Positions 1 to 7,171 of a DNA stretch of 64,000 bases are shown here, in pieces (positions within the stretch are counted from its first letter, which is position 1; every line of letters starts with the position of its first letter). Source of the DNA: Pseudomonas sp. FeN3W (GTDB taxonomy: Bacteria; Pseudomonadota; Gammaproteobacteria; Pseudomonadales; Pseudomonadaceae); assembly GCA_030263805.2 (NCBI GenBank), contig CP136010.1:434001-498000 (forward strand), written 5' to 3'. A program made the position numbers and the translations under genes. The notes under the pieces are model-generated. The model worked only from the letters and a program-made list of their open reading frames with translations, searched no databases and was not told where the DNA came from.

Positions 1-718
1 GACGGTGCTGTTCTCTGCCACGCTGAACCCGCGCCGGTTCCATGCCGATATGCTAGGGCTGCCCACGGGCAGCGCCTGGACCGAGGTCGAATCGCCGTTC
101 CAGGCCAATCAGCTGCGAGTGTGCCTGGCCGAGCATGTCTCGACCCGCTATCAGCACCGCCAAGCCTCACTGGGCGCTGTGGTCGAGCTCGTCGCCCGGC
201 AGTACCGCGAGCGTCCCGGCAACTACCTGGCCTTCTTCAGCAGCTTCGATTACCTGCAACAGGTGACAGCCCTGCTGCGCGAGCAGTATCCGGACGTGCC
301 CTTTTGGGAGCAAACCCGCGGCATGCAGGAAGCAGCCCGCAGCGCATTTCTCGACCGTTTCACCGAGTACAGCAAGGGCATCGGTTTTGCCGTGCTTGGC
401 GGCGCATTCGCCGAAGGCATCGACCTGCCAGGCAACCGCTTGATCGGCGCCTTTATCGCCACCCTTGGCCTGCCACAGGTCAATCCGGTCAACGAGCAGT
501 TCAAGACACGCCTGGACCAGCTGTTCGGCCGCGGCCTGGGTTACGACTACACCTACCTCTACCCCGGGCTGCAGAAAGTCGTGCAGGCCGCGGGCCGGGT
601 CATTCGCACGCAGAGCGACGAAGGCGTCGTGCACCTGATCGACGACCGTTTCGGCCGGGCGCAGATACGCCGTCTGCTGCCGGGCTGGTGGCAGTTTTCG
701 CCCACAGCCGGTAACTGA
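1..718 (+). CDS. DinG/Rad3-like ATP-dependent helicase, C-terminal part
   Basis: This is the 3' part of a gene that starts before the window; the reading frame is open at base 2 and stops at 716-718. The visible 238 residues form the second helicase lobe of a superfamily 2 XPD/DinG-type enzyme. An FSATLNP motif near the start matches the family SAT motif. Near residue 200 an AAGRVIRT motif matches helicase motif VI (QxxGRxIR). The iron-sulfur region and Walker motifs would lie upstream, outside the window, so I cannot separate DinG from YoaA or another relative. It is the last chromosomal gene before the interrupted tRNA-Leu. Confidence 0.8.
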   Translation, partial: TVLFSATLNPRRFHADMLGLPTGSAWTEVESPFQANQLRVCLAEHVSTRYQHRQASLGAVVELVARQYRERPGNYLAFFSSFDYLQQVTALLREQYPDVPFWEQTRGMQEAARSAFLDRFTEYSKGIGFAVLGGAFAEGIDLPGNRLIGAFIATLGLPQVNPVNEQFKTRLDQLFGRGLGYDYTYLYPGLQKVVQAAGRVIRTQSDEGVVHLIDDRFGRAQIRRLLPGWWQFSPTAGN

Positions 719-744
719 CGCCACGCAAGGTAGCGCTGTTCGGG

Positions 745-773
745 TTGCGTGGTACACGGAGGCTCGCTATAGT
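745..773 (+). promoter_or_regulatory. Sigma70-type promoter of the host tRNA-Leu gene
   Basis: TTGCGT (745-750) and TATAGT (768-773) are separated by exactly 17 bases and lie about 45 bases upstream of the tRNA-Leu 5' half. Transcription from here would read through the tRNA half and into the group II intron, so it could also express the tRNA-Leu embedded in the intron. Confidence 0.6.
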
Positions 774-817
774 CCTGCGCCGCCGATTCCCCATCGGCGC
801 ACTGCTAGGCAGTCTCC

Positions 818-856
818 GCCCGGATGGCGAAATTGGTATACGCAAGAGACTTAAAA
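818..856 (+). tRNA. Host tRNA-Leu(UAA), 5' half, gene split
   Basis: Bases 818-856 hold the acceptor 5' strand GCCCGGA, a D arm closed by GCG/CGC, the anticodon 5' stem AGAGA and the loop CTTAAAA with anticodon TAA. The sequence then changes abruptly to a group II intron start (GTGCG). The matching 3' half (stem TCTCT, acceptor TCCGGGC, CCA) lies about 47 kb away at 48091-48145. Both stems pair perfectly between the halves, so they belong to one gene separated by the ICE. As it stands this gene cannot give a tRNA. Confidence 0.9.
850..856 (+). other. attL core, first part (CTTAAAA)
   Basis: The heptamer CTTAAAA at the left junction recurs at the right junction (48091-48097). If the group II intron (857-3421) is removed, the left junction continues with TCT (3422-3424). 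The shared core then becomes the 10-mer CTTAAAATCT, the same as at 48091-48100. It corresponds to the tRNA anticodon loop plus the first three bases of the 3' stem. Confidence 0.7.
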
Positions 857-979
857 GTGCGCCTGTAGATGGCGACGGAACGACGACGTAGGCATACGTC
901 CTCACTGGGAACAAAGTGAGTAAACCAACACCTTACCGGAGGGGGAAACCCCGTAAGGGACTGTAGCATGGTGTTAAAA

Positions 980-984
980 GTCTC
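980..984 (+). other. Group II intron EBS2 candidate
   Basis: GTCTC here is the reverse complement of GAGAC (846-850), the five exon bases next to IBS1. It lies about 150 bases upstream of the EBS1 candidate, a usual arrangement for domain I. Confidence 0.6.
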
Positions 985-1131
985 AAAGGGGATAGTATCC
1001 GCTTCCCCGGAGAGGCAGGTAAAACGGATATGGTAAGAGCTGTATTGCCCGAATCCTAGTCAGAGAGCGATTTACTCGTATCGGTGGGGAAAGGATGCTG
1101 TAACCCCACTCCTTGGAGACAGAAGGTAAGA

Positions 1132-1138
1132 TTTTAAG
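1132..1138 (+). other. Group II intron EBS1 candidate
   Basis: TTTTAAG is the exact reverse complement of the tRNA anticodon loop CTTAAAA that ends at the 5' splice site. It sits in the loop of a short hairpin (GAAGG ... CCTTC), as expected for EBS1 in domain I. Confidence 0.75.
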
Positions 1139-1290
1139 GCCTTCCGTAGTTCCCCTTCCAAGGCTCAACCCCAGCGCGGGGCTAAATGACGAAAGGGATA
1201 CCTAAGTCCGGTGCAACGTTCTGTCGTTAACGCAGGGATGGCCTAAGTTGCGTAAGCGATATGGTCACGGAGTAACCGTAGTAGAGTGAC

Positions 1291-1375
1291 GCCTCGGTGG
1301 TGAAATGGTAGACACAGGGCACTTAAAATGCCCCGCTCTCCGAGCGTGCCGGTTCGAGTCCGGCCCGAGGCACCA
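1291..1375 (+). tRNA. Intact tRNA-Leu(UAA) inside the group II intron
   Basis: This 85-base class II tRNA has acceptor GCCTCGG paired with CCGAGGC, the anticodon stem GGGCA/TGCCC around the loop CTTAAAA (anticodon TAA at 1324-1326), a long variable arm, a GGTTCGAGTC T arm and an encoded CCA. It begins right after a GTCAC...GTGAC stem that looks like domain III and lies upstream of the maturase gene, so it occupies the permissive domain IV. Its anticodon stem differs from that of the host gene. The sequence matching IBS2 therefore becomes GGCAC, which mispairs with EBS2. It probably replaces the broken host tRNA and may be expressed from the host promoter at 745-773. Confidence 0.92.
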
Positions 1376-1479
1376 TTACTTCCGTAATAGGAAGGGGGGA
1401 CGACTTTCGTGAGGGGTCGAACTCAGAAGGGTTACAGGCGGGTGTTATCAAGCTTATAAATGGTTGAGTTGGATGGCTC

Positions 1480-3314
1480 ATGAAAATCATTGAAAGGCTT
1501 GAAACTCTGAGAAAGTTGAACCGGAATCCGGAGTGGATTAACGACAACATCTTCAGGTTGGTGTGCTCACCTCAAATGGCCGTCCTGGCCTACGAGCAGA
1601 TCAAATCGAAACCAGGGAACATGACTGTCGGGGACGACGGAGTCACCCTTGATCACATCTCTTTGGAAGCAATAGGCACGCTGTGCGAATCGATTAAAAA
1701 TGGTTCGTACTCCCCGAAACCTGTTCGCAGGAAATTCATACCTAAAGCAAACGGGAAGTCCAGGCCTCTGGGTATACCGTCTCCGAGAGACAAGATTGTC
1801 CAAGAAATGATTCGAGAAATCCTCGAATGCATCTACGACACGAGCGAGGCTCCAACATTCTCACAGCACAGCCATGGCTTCAGACCGCATCTGAGTTGCC
1901 ATACGGCAATAAATGAGTTCACCAAATGGCAGGGGGTGACCTGGTTAGTCGAAGGGGACATTAAAGGCTTCTTCGACAACATCGACCATCATATCCTCAT
2001 TACGATGCTCCGTAAGCGCATCAAGGATGAGAGGTTCATCAACCTTGTCTGGTCTTTCCTGCGAGCGGGAATTCGAGAAGAAGATGGCTCGCTGTCATCC
2101 AGTAAGCTCGGAACGCCCCAGGGTGGAATCATCAGCCCTATACTCGCAAACATTTACCTGCACGAGTTCGACTGCTGGGTCATGGATCTTCAGAAAGAAC
2201 TCAACAAGGGAGTGAAGAGGAAAGCGAATCCGGAATGGCGCAGCCTGATTAGAAGAGGGATTACCTGATATCGAAAGGGAAAGCCACTAAGGAATCTGAA
2301 GCAGTAAAGGAACTGGAGAGAAAGGCCTCACTGCTACCAACGGTCATGGTCAACGACCCTGATTTTTGCCGCATCTACTATGTGCGCTACGCGGACGACT
2401 GGATGATTGGTGTTGTTGGTAGCAAGGAATTGGCCAGCGCGGTCAAGTCTAGGGCAACGCAATTTCTCGCCGAGAACCTAAAGCTGGAACTGTCGGAGGA
2501 GAAGACACTAATCACCCACGCCAAGTCGGATGAAGCTTCTTTCTTGGGCTTTCGCCTATCCGTCGGCGACTCTGTAAAGCGTCGCATGGTCGAAACAGAA
2601 GGAAAGCGGACAACGCTTAAGCGTGTGACCGGATGGCAGCCAAGAGTCGACGTCCCGACGCTGGAGATTGTCTCCCGGCTGAGTAAGTCAGGTTTTTGCC
2701 ACTCAGTAAAAGGCAAGACCCATTTCCCGTGTTCCAAGAAGTCCTTCGTGGCTTTGGAGGATCATGAAATAGTCCTGAGGTATAACTCGGTCTGGAGAGG
2801 GGTCTACAACTACTACTGCATCAGCAATAACGCCCACAAGCTCAGATGGGTAATGTACATCCTCCAGTATTCATGCCTAATGACCCTAAGTCACAAGCAT
2901 CGGATTAGAGTCCCAAGAGCCATCAGGAAATATGGTGTGTTTCCTCGAATCACTTACAAAGGAGCGGACGGGGAGCCCAAGGACATCTCGTTCTGGAGAC
3001 CCCCTACGTGGCGGCAGGTTAAATCCCCATCGGAAAGACCACTAGATATCAATGTACTGGTGGCTAAGACGGGGAGGCTCACCCGCAGCCGTCTGGGCAG
3101 TCCCTGTGCGGTATGCGGCAACCCACATGGTGTAGAAATGCACCACGTACGGGCGCTGCGTAAAGGGAACAAGACCATTGCGAATGGCTTCAACAGAATC
3201 ATGAGTGCCATCAATCGAAAACAGCTGCCGGTTTGCCGCAGTTGTCACGATGGGATCCATGCTGGAAGGTACGACGGCGTGAAGCTGTCGGATCTTGCCT
3301 ACATACCCCAATGA
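1480..3314 (+). pseudogene. Group II intron reverse transcriptase/maturase, frameshifted
   Basis: The first frame (1480-2268, 262 residues) carries the N-terminal RT blocks: RKFIPKANGKSRPLGIPS, EGDIKGFFDNIDH and GTPQGGIISPILANIYL. It stops at 2266-2268. The rest continues in another frame, open from 2253 to 3314. It holds the catalytic YADD (YVRYADDW), the X/thumb region and an HNH endonuclease domain with paired CxxC motifs and a central HH. One indel in the purine run near 2250-2258 explains the break. Unless it is a sequencing error or is recoded, the enzyme lacks its active-site block and the intron depends on help in trans. Confidence 0.85.
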
Positions 3315-3336
3315 TGGTCGTCATCCACCTGCTGGA

Positions 3337-3421
3337 GAGCCGGATGCTATGAAAGTTGCACGTCCGGTTCGGTGGGAGCCTGCTGGCAGTCCTCTTCGGA
3401 GGCTCTGGCAGGCGACCCAAC
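3337..3421 (+). ncRNA. Group II intron domains V and VI
   Basis: Domain V (3337-3370) is 34 bases, begins GAGCCGG, has a GAAA-type loop and ends CCGGTTC, the standard catalytic hairpin. Domain VI follows: GCCTGC (3377-3382 region) pairs with GCAGGC, flanked by GGG/CCC, leaving A3415 unpaired as the probable branch point. Confidence 0.85.
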
Positions 3422-3585
3422 TCTGTTTTGTCAAGTCCTTTCTGCTAGAACTACCGGGCCAGAAGGTCAATAGTGACAACGGTTTGCGGGCATCCAAGTT
3501 GTAGCCTTGCAGTTTGGCTTGAGGGCCAGGGGCCAACTAGGCGCCAGTAGATGGAGGTAGGTGTTTTCGGTGCGTTGAGCACTAC
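3422..3585 (+). other. ICE left-end non-coding segment
   Basis: These 164 bases lie between the intron end and the intron-containing tRNA-Leu. They start with TCT, which completes the 10-base att core when the intron is removed. I see no gene. If the integrase uses arm sites at this end, they would be here. Confidence 0.5.
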
Positions 3586-3901
3586 GCCCGAGTGGTGAAA
3601 TCGGTAGACACAAGGGACTTGAACAATTTGAGCCTTCGGGGGGAAACGCCCGAAGTGAAGCCCGTCAAAGTCGGCGAACGCCCTGGATGCTTCTGCACCC
3701 GAGCCAACGCCGAGCCAAGCCCAAGCACAGCTTGGGAAGGTGTAGAGAGCAGACGGCGGGCACCTACGGCCGCAAGGCTATGGTGAAGGCGTGCTCCAGA
3801 CCACGAACGCCATGCGTTGAGCAGGGCGGCGGCGAAAGTCGAAGTGGTAAGAAAATCCCTCGCCGAAAGGCGTGCCGGTTCGATTCCGGCCTCGGGCACC
3901 A
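3586..3901 (+). tRNA. ICE-borne tRNA-Leu(UAA) interrupted by a group I intron
   Basis: Exon 1 (3586-3620) carries acceptor GCCCGAG, the D arm and the anticodon stem GGGA up to CTT. Exon 2 (3852-3901) begins AAAATCCCT and ends with CTCGGGC plus CCA. Joined, they give a good tRNA-Leu with loop CTTAAAA and anticodon UAA; acceptor and anticodon stems pair fully. The 231-base insert is a group I intron. The gene lies inside the ICE, close to its left end, and is well placed to replace the host tRNA that the ICE splits. The intron divides the CTTAAAA target, so this copy is not an intact site for the ICE or the group II intron. Confidence 0.92.
3621..3851 (+). ncRNA. Group I intron in tRNA-Leu(UAA) anticodon
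   Basis: The intron follows the U of CTT and ends with G (3851), as group I introns do. TTTGAGCC near the 5' end can act as internal guide (GAG opposite CUU). The core has GAGCCAAGCC, AGGTGTAGAGA, AGACGGCGGGCACCTA and GGCTATGGTGAAGG. These match the conserved P, Q, R and S elements of IC3 introns as I know them from cyanobacterial tRNA-Leu(UAA) and Azoarcus tRNA-Ile. At 231 bases it has the compact size of that class and holds no ORF. Splicing activity is not shown by sequence alone. Confidence 0.9.
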
Positions 3902-3908
3902 ATCCAGA

Positions 3909-3946
3909 GCCGCCCCTGTTCACGCAGGGGCGGCTTTTCCGTTTTT
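3909..3946 (+). terminator. Rho-independent terminator after tRNA-Leu
   Basis: GCCGCCCCTG (3909-3918) pairs perfectly with CAGGGGCGGC (3925-3934) over a six-base loop, followed by TTTTCCGTTTTT. It lies eight bases after the tRNA CCA. It overlaps the last codons of the convergent DUF2274 gene and could also serve that strand. Confidence 0.8.
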
Positions 3947-4162
3947 GGGCTGTGTTCGCTTGAAGCCCCGATCCCCCGCCATGAACGCCTCCAGCATGTG
4001 CGGGATCAACTTCTCTGCATCGACCGCCTCGCCATACGTCTGCGCGTGCATCGCGGCGTAGCGGTCGAGGTCGGCTTTCAAGCTGGCCGGGCAGGCAAAG
4101 GTCAGTTTGACGCTTTCGGTCTTGGGCAGCGGCCCGAGCCGCAGCTTCTTGGTCGTGCTCAT
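3920..4162 (-). CDS. DUF2274 family protein
   Basis: This 80-residue protein belongs to the DUF2274 family (as recognised by eye), which commonly follows trbI in Tn4371-type ICEs. The sequence begins MSTTKKLRLGPLPKTESVKL and has a predicted helical, ribbon-helix-helix-like middle (SLKADLDRYAAMHAQTYG), so DNA binding is possible but not shown. Its ATG overlaps the trbI stop by four bases (ATGA type), placing it as the last gene of the trb operon. Confidence 0.75.
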   Translation of the reverse strand: MSTTKKLRLGPLPKTESVKLTFACPASLKADLDRYAAMHAQTYGEAVDAEKLIPHMLEAFMAGDRGFKRTQPKNGKAAPA

Positions 4163-5445
4163 TGCGAAGCTCCCCGATTGAAGAACAGCGGCTGGTACGG
4201 CCGCAGCACCAGATCACGGTTGACGATGATGCGAACCGGCAAGCCAGGCCGCTCGGTCAGCGTCGGCTGGATGTTCATGTTGCGTCGGGTGATCTCTTGG
4301 CCGACCTGATTGATGCTGTCCTGGGCGCTGTCGCGCCCGGCGATGACGATGCGGTTGCCATCCTGGCGGTTCTCCGGCGCGGCCAGCTCGGCGCCGACGC
4401 CCAGCAGCGTCGTCAGCGCCGCACCGGCAAAGATGCGGTTCCAGTGCCAGTCCACGTCATCCTCCAAGCCTGCGTAGCCAGCCGGGTCGGTGCCCACTAG
4501 GTTGTCGAGCGTCAGCGAGGACGTGTCGGGCAAGATGATCCGGTTCCACACCACTTGCACGCGGCTCTGCCCGTAGCTGACCTGACTGTTGTAGCGCCCG
4601 AGGATGCGCGACCCCTGTGGGATCAGCAGGAACTTGCCGGTGGCCGTGTCATAGACCGGCTCCGTCACGGTGCCGATCACGTCGCCCGGCAAGTCCGACT
4701 TGATGCCTGTCACCAGCGCGCCGGCGATCACCGTTCCGGCCATCACCTGATAAGGCGACGCAGGCAACGCCAGATTGCCGGAATTGCGGGTTTCCGTAGA
4801 ACCGGCTTTCAGGAAAGCCTCTTTCTGGTCTTGCCGATCCTGCACCGTCGTCGGGTCGGCGGGCTGGGCCGCCGTCGGGGCAGGCCCGGCAGCGAGAGGA
4901 TCGAAGGCCGCGAGTGTGTTTGCAACACCAGGCGCACCCGGCGCAGCTTGCGCGACCGTGGCGGCGGCCTGGCTCTGGCCGCCTGAGCGGAAGAACACCG
5001 ACGAGGCCGCCGCCGCGTCCGCCTCCTTGCGCAAGGCATCTTCGGGATCATGGCCTGGCGACGAATAGCCCGGCGTTACCGGCTGCTGCGAAGCGACGAT
5101 GGCCGGGCCAAGGTCACCGGGCAGCGGCGGCCCCAGCTCGGGCACAGCGGGCGGCAAGGCTGGCGGCAGCTTCGAGTAGTCGGCCGGCAGGCCGTCCAAT
5201 CCTTCGGACTTCGAGACGCGATCGACGTTGTAAAGCTCGGTCTGCTCATTGGCCCCGCGCCGCTGCGGCTGGAGCGACCAGATCGTGGCCCCGAGTACGG
5301 CGACCGACAGGCCGCCGACGAGGACGGCCAGCGTGCGGCGATTCAGGCGCGTGACCGGGCGCGGCTGGGCGCGCAGCGCCACCGTCTCGGGCGCGATCTT
5401 GCCCGCCTGCGGCGTGGCGAGGTCGGGGGTGTCGTCCTGGCTCAT
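4159..5445 (-). CDS. trbI: TrbI, VirB10-like conjugation channel protein
   Basis: This 428-residue protein has a short cytoplasmic N-terminus, one membrane segment near residues 38-60, a proline/alanine-rich periplasmic linker and a C-terminal VirB10/TrbI domain (segments such as VMAGTVIAGALVTGIKSDLPG and IPQGSRILGRY). In type IV secretion VirB10 proteins span the envelope and link inner-membrane ATPases to the outer-membrane ring. I chose the ATG at 5443-5445, two bases from the trbG stop; the frame stays open upstream but that part overlaps trbG and does not resemble TrbI. Confidence 0.9.
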   Translation of the reverse strand: MSQDDTPDLATPQAGKIAPETVALRAQPRPVTRLNRRTLAVLVGGLSVAVLGATIWSLQPQRRGANEQTELYNVDRVSKSEGLDGLPADYSKLPPALPPAVPELGPPLPGDLGPAIVASQQPVTPGYSSPGHDPEDALRKEADAAAASSVFFRSGGQSQAAATVAQAAPGAPGVANTLAAFDPLAAGPAPTAAQPADPTTVQDRQDQKEAFLKAGSTETRNSGNLALPASPYQVMAGTVIAGALVTGIKSDLPGDVIGTVTEPVYDTATGKFLLIPQGSRILGRYNSQVSYGQSRVQVVWNRIILPDTSSLTLDNLVGTDPAGYAGLEDDVDWHWNRIFAGAALTTLLGVGAELAAPENRQDGNRIVIAGRDSAQDSINQVGQEITRRNMNIQPTLTERPGLPVRIIVNRDLVLRPYQPLFFNRGASQ

Positions 5446-5447
5446 GG

Positions 5448-6446
5448 TCAGTTCCTCCGTGCCACGCCATCCGTGCGCTCGATCCGCACCACGTCGCCCT
5501 TGTCGCCGCCCAAGCGCAGCTCGGCCGCGCCAAAGAGGCGATCCACGATGTAGTACGGCGAGCGGAAGCGGTAGTTCACCAGTTGCCCGTCGCCTTCGGC
5601 CCCGATCACGAACAGCGGCGGAAGATCGCCCTGCGCGATGCCTGCGGGAAACTGGATATAGACCTTCGCGCCATCGTCGAACGCGCGCAGCGGCTTCCAC
5701 GGCGGATTGCTGCCGCTGATCGCGTAGCGAAAGCGCAGGTTCTCCAGCGACAGGCCGCGATCGACCGGCGCGGCGGCGCTGGCCGCCTGCGCCTGGCGCT
5801 GCAAGGCCAGCATCCGGTCGCGCGGGTACTCCCACGAGACTGACGCCATCCACGTCTTGTCCGTGGAAGTCAGCTCCAGCAAGTACGTCCTGCGGCTGGT
5901 GGTGATGACCAGATTGGTCTTGAGGCCCGAGCGGATGGGCTTCACCAGCACGTTCACGCGCAGGTCGGCACCGCTGCCGCTGGACGTGTCGCCCACGATC
6001 CAGCGCACGGTATCGCCGGCGGCCACCGTCACCAGTTCCTCGCCCGGCTGGAGCGACACCACGGTCACGCGACCCACGGCCGCATAGACCTGATAGAGCG
6101 CGCCATCGGTGAACGGCCACACCTGAATCGCGTTGACGTAGCCCTCGCGCGTGGGCGCGACACGGGCCTCGGCATTGGCCCGCGAAACGCGCACCTTCTC
6201 GTCGGCAGGTTCAGGCGTGGGCTTGGCGTCCTCGGCCTCGGGAGTCGGCATCAACTGCGCCGGCATCGGCAGCACCTCGGGCACGGCCACCACCTCCACG
6301 GGCGCGGGCGGCTCCGGCATCGGCTGGGCCTGCACCGGCACCGGCTCATCGAGCGAGATGGTCGGCGGCGGCTTGCCCTGCGTGGCGCAGCCCGCCAGGG
6401 CCAGCAGGATCAGCGGCAAGGCGGATTTACGGAAAACATCATTCAT
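5448..6446 (-). CDS. trbG: TrbG, VirB9-like conjugation protein
   Basis: The 332-residue precursor starts with a lipoprotein-type signal (LALAGC, cysteine 20), followed by a proline-rich spacer and a VirB9/TrbG domain. It would form the outer-membrane part of the mating channel with TrbI. The start at 6444-6446 overlaps the trbF stop by four bases, fitting translational coupling. Confidence 0.9.
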   Translation of the reverse strand: MNDVFRKSALPLILLALAGCATQGKPPPTISLDEPVPVQAQPMPEPPAPVEVVAVPEVLPMPAQLMPTPEAEDAKPTPEPADEKVRVSRANAEARVAPTREGYVNAIQVWPFTDGALYQVYAAVGRVTVVSLQPGEELVTVAAGDTVRWIVGDTSSGSGADLRVNVLVKPIRSGLKTNLVITTSRRTYLLELTSTDKTWMASVSWEYPRDRMLALQRQAQAASAAAPVDRGLSLENLRFRYAISGSNPPWKPLRAFDDGAKVYIQFPAGIAQGDLPPLFVIGAEGDGQLVNYRFRSPYYIVDRLFGAAELRLGGDKGDVVRIERTDGVARRN

Positions 6447-7147
6447 GGCTTTGCTCCTTCGGAAGAATCCAGTTCGCGGCTCCACGACAGGCCGTTGACG
6501 TAGATGCCAAGCGGGTTCTTGCGCAGGCGCTCTTCGGTGCGCGGCGGCTGGAGCACGATGGACACCACCGCCGTCCACCGTTCCAGGCCCGCCGCTGCGC
6601 CGTTGACGTAGCGCCGTTCCGTCCAGCGCACGTTGAAAGACGTGTCGCTGGCGCGCACGACGCTGGTGATCTGCACCGTCACCGACTCCTTGCCGATGCG
6701 CGCGAACGGGTCGTTGACCCGCGCGTAATCGTTGAGCACGGCTGCGCCTTTGTCGGTCGTGTAGTCGTAGGCGTCCAGCCAGTTTTGGCGGACGACGATG
6801 GGGTCGATGGACAGCGAGCGCACCAGCGTCACGAAGCGCGCGATGTGGTGCGCCGTCTGCGCATCGTTGGGCCGGTACGGCGTAGCGGCTTCGCCGACGG
6901 CGCGCACCTGACCGGCGTTGTCCACCTCCACCACGTAGGGCGTCACGATGGATTGCGCCGAGCGCCACACCAGGCCGCCGGCCATCAGCAGCGCGAGCGT
7001 GAGGCAGCCGAAGGCCATCAAGCGCCAGTTCTTCGCCTGCACGCGCGGCGAGCCGATACGGTCGTCCCATACCTGGCCGGCAGCTTGGTACGGCGTGGCA
7101 GGCTGCGGCGTGTCGGCGTAGCGCACCTGCGGTTTCTTGAATCGCAT
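6443..7147 (-). CDS. trbF: TrbF, VirB8-like conjugation protein
   Basis: This 234-residue protein has a cytoplasmic N-terminus, one membrane helix near residues 44-65 (LMAFGCLTLALLMAGGLVW) and a periplasmic VirB8-like domain. VirB8 proteins nucleate assembly of the type IV secretion complex at the inner membrane. It overlaps trbG at its 3' end and is separated by 24 bases from trbL. Confidence 0.9.
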   Translation of the reverse strand: MRFKKPQVRYADTPQPATPYQAAGQVWDDRIGSPRVQAKNWRLMAFGCLTLALLMAGGLVWRSAQSIVTPYVVEVDNAGQVRAVGEAATPYRPNDAQTAHHIARFVTLVRSLSIDPIVVRQNWLDAYDYTTDKGAAVLNDYARVNDPFARIGKESVTVQITSVVRASDTSFNVRWTERRYVNGAAAGLERWTAVVSIVLQPPRTEERLRKNPLGIYVNGLSWSRELDSSEGAKP

Positions 7148-7171
7148 GGTCTGTTCTCCTTGTGAATCGCG

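Larger units (their letters stand above)
857..3421 (+). mobile_element. Group II intron inserted in tRNA-Leu anticodon loop
   Basis: The intron starts with GTGCG at 857, has a canonical 34-base domain V at 3337-3370 and a domain VI with an unpaired A (3415) seven bases from the proposed 3' end AC (3421). EBS1 TTTTAA (1132-1137) lies in the loop of a GAAGG/CCTTC hairpin and is the exact complement of IBS1 TTAAAA (851-856). EBS2 GTCTC (980-984) is the exact complement of IBS2 GAGAC (846-850). The base before EBS1, A1131, can pair with the first 3' exon base T3422. A GTCAC/GTGAC stem (1264-1290) looks like domain III; a tRNA and the RT gene follow in domain IV. The exact 3' end is inferred. Confidence 0.88.

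Noticed and set aside
3422..3585. A missing host tRNA 3' half after the group II intron
   Set aside because: Apart from the first three bases (TCT) the sequence has no T arm or acceptor match to GCCCGGA; the real 3' half is at 48091-48145.
4159..6120. Very long open frame that extends trbI upstream
   Set aside because: The part before 5445 overlaps trbG in another frame and reads as arginine-rich nonsense; the TrbI family starts at MSQDDTPDL.
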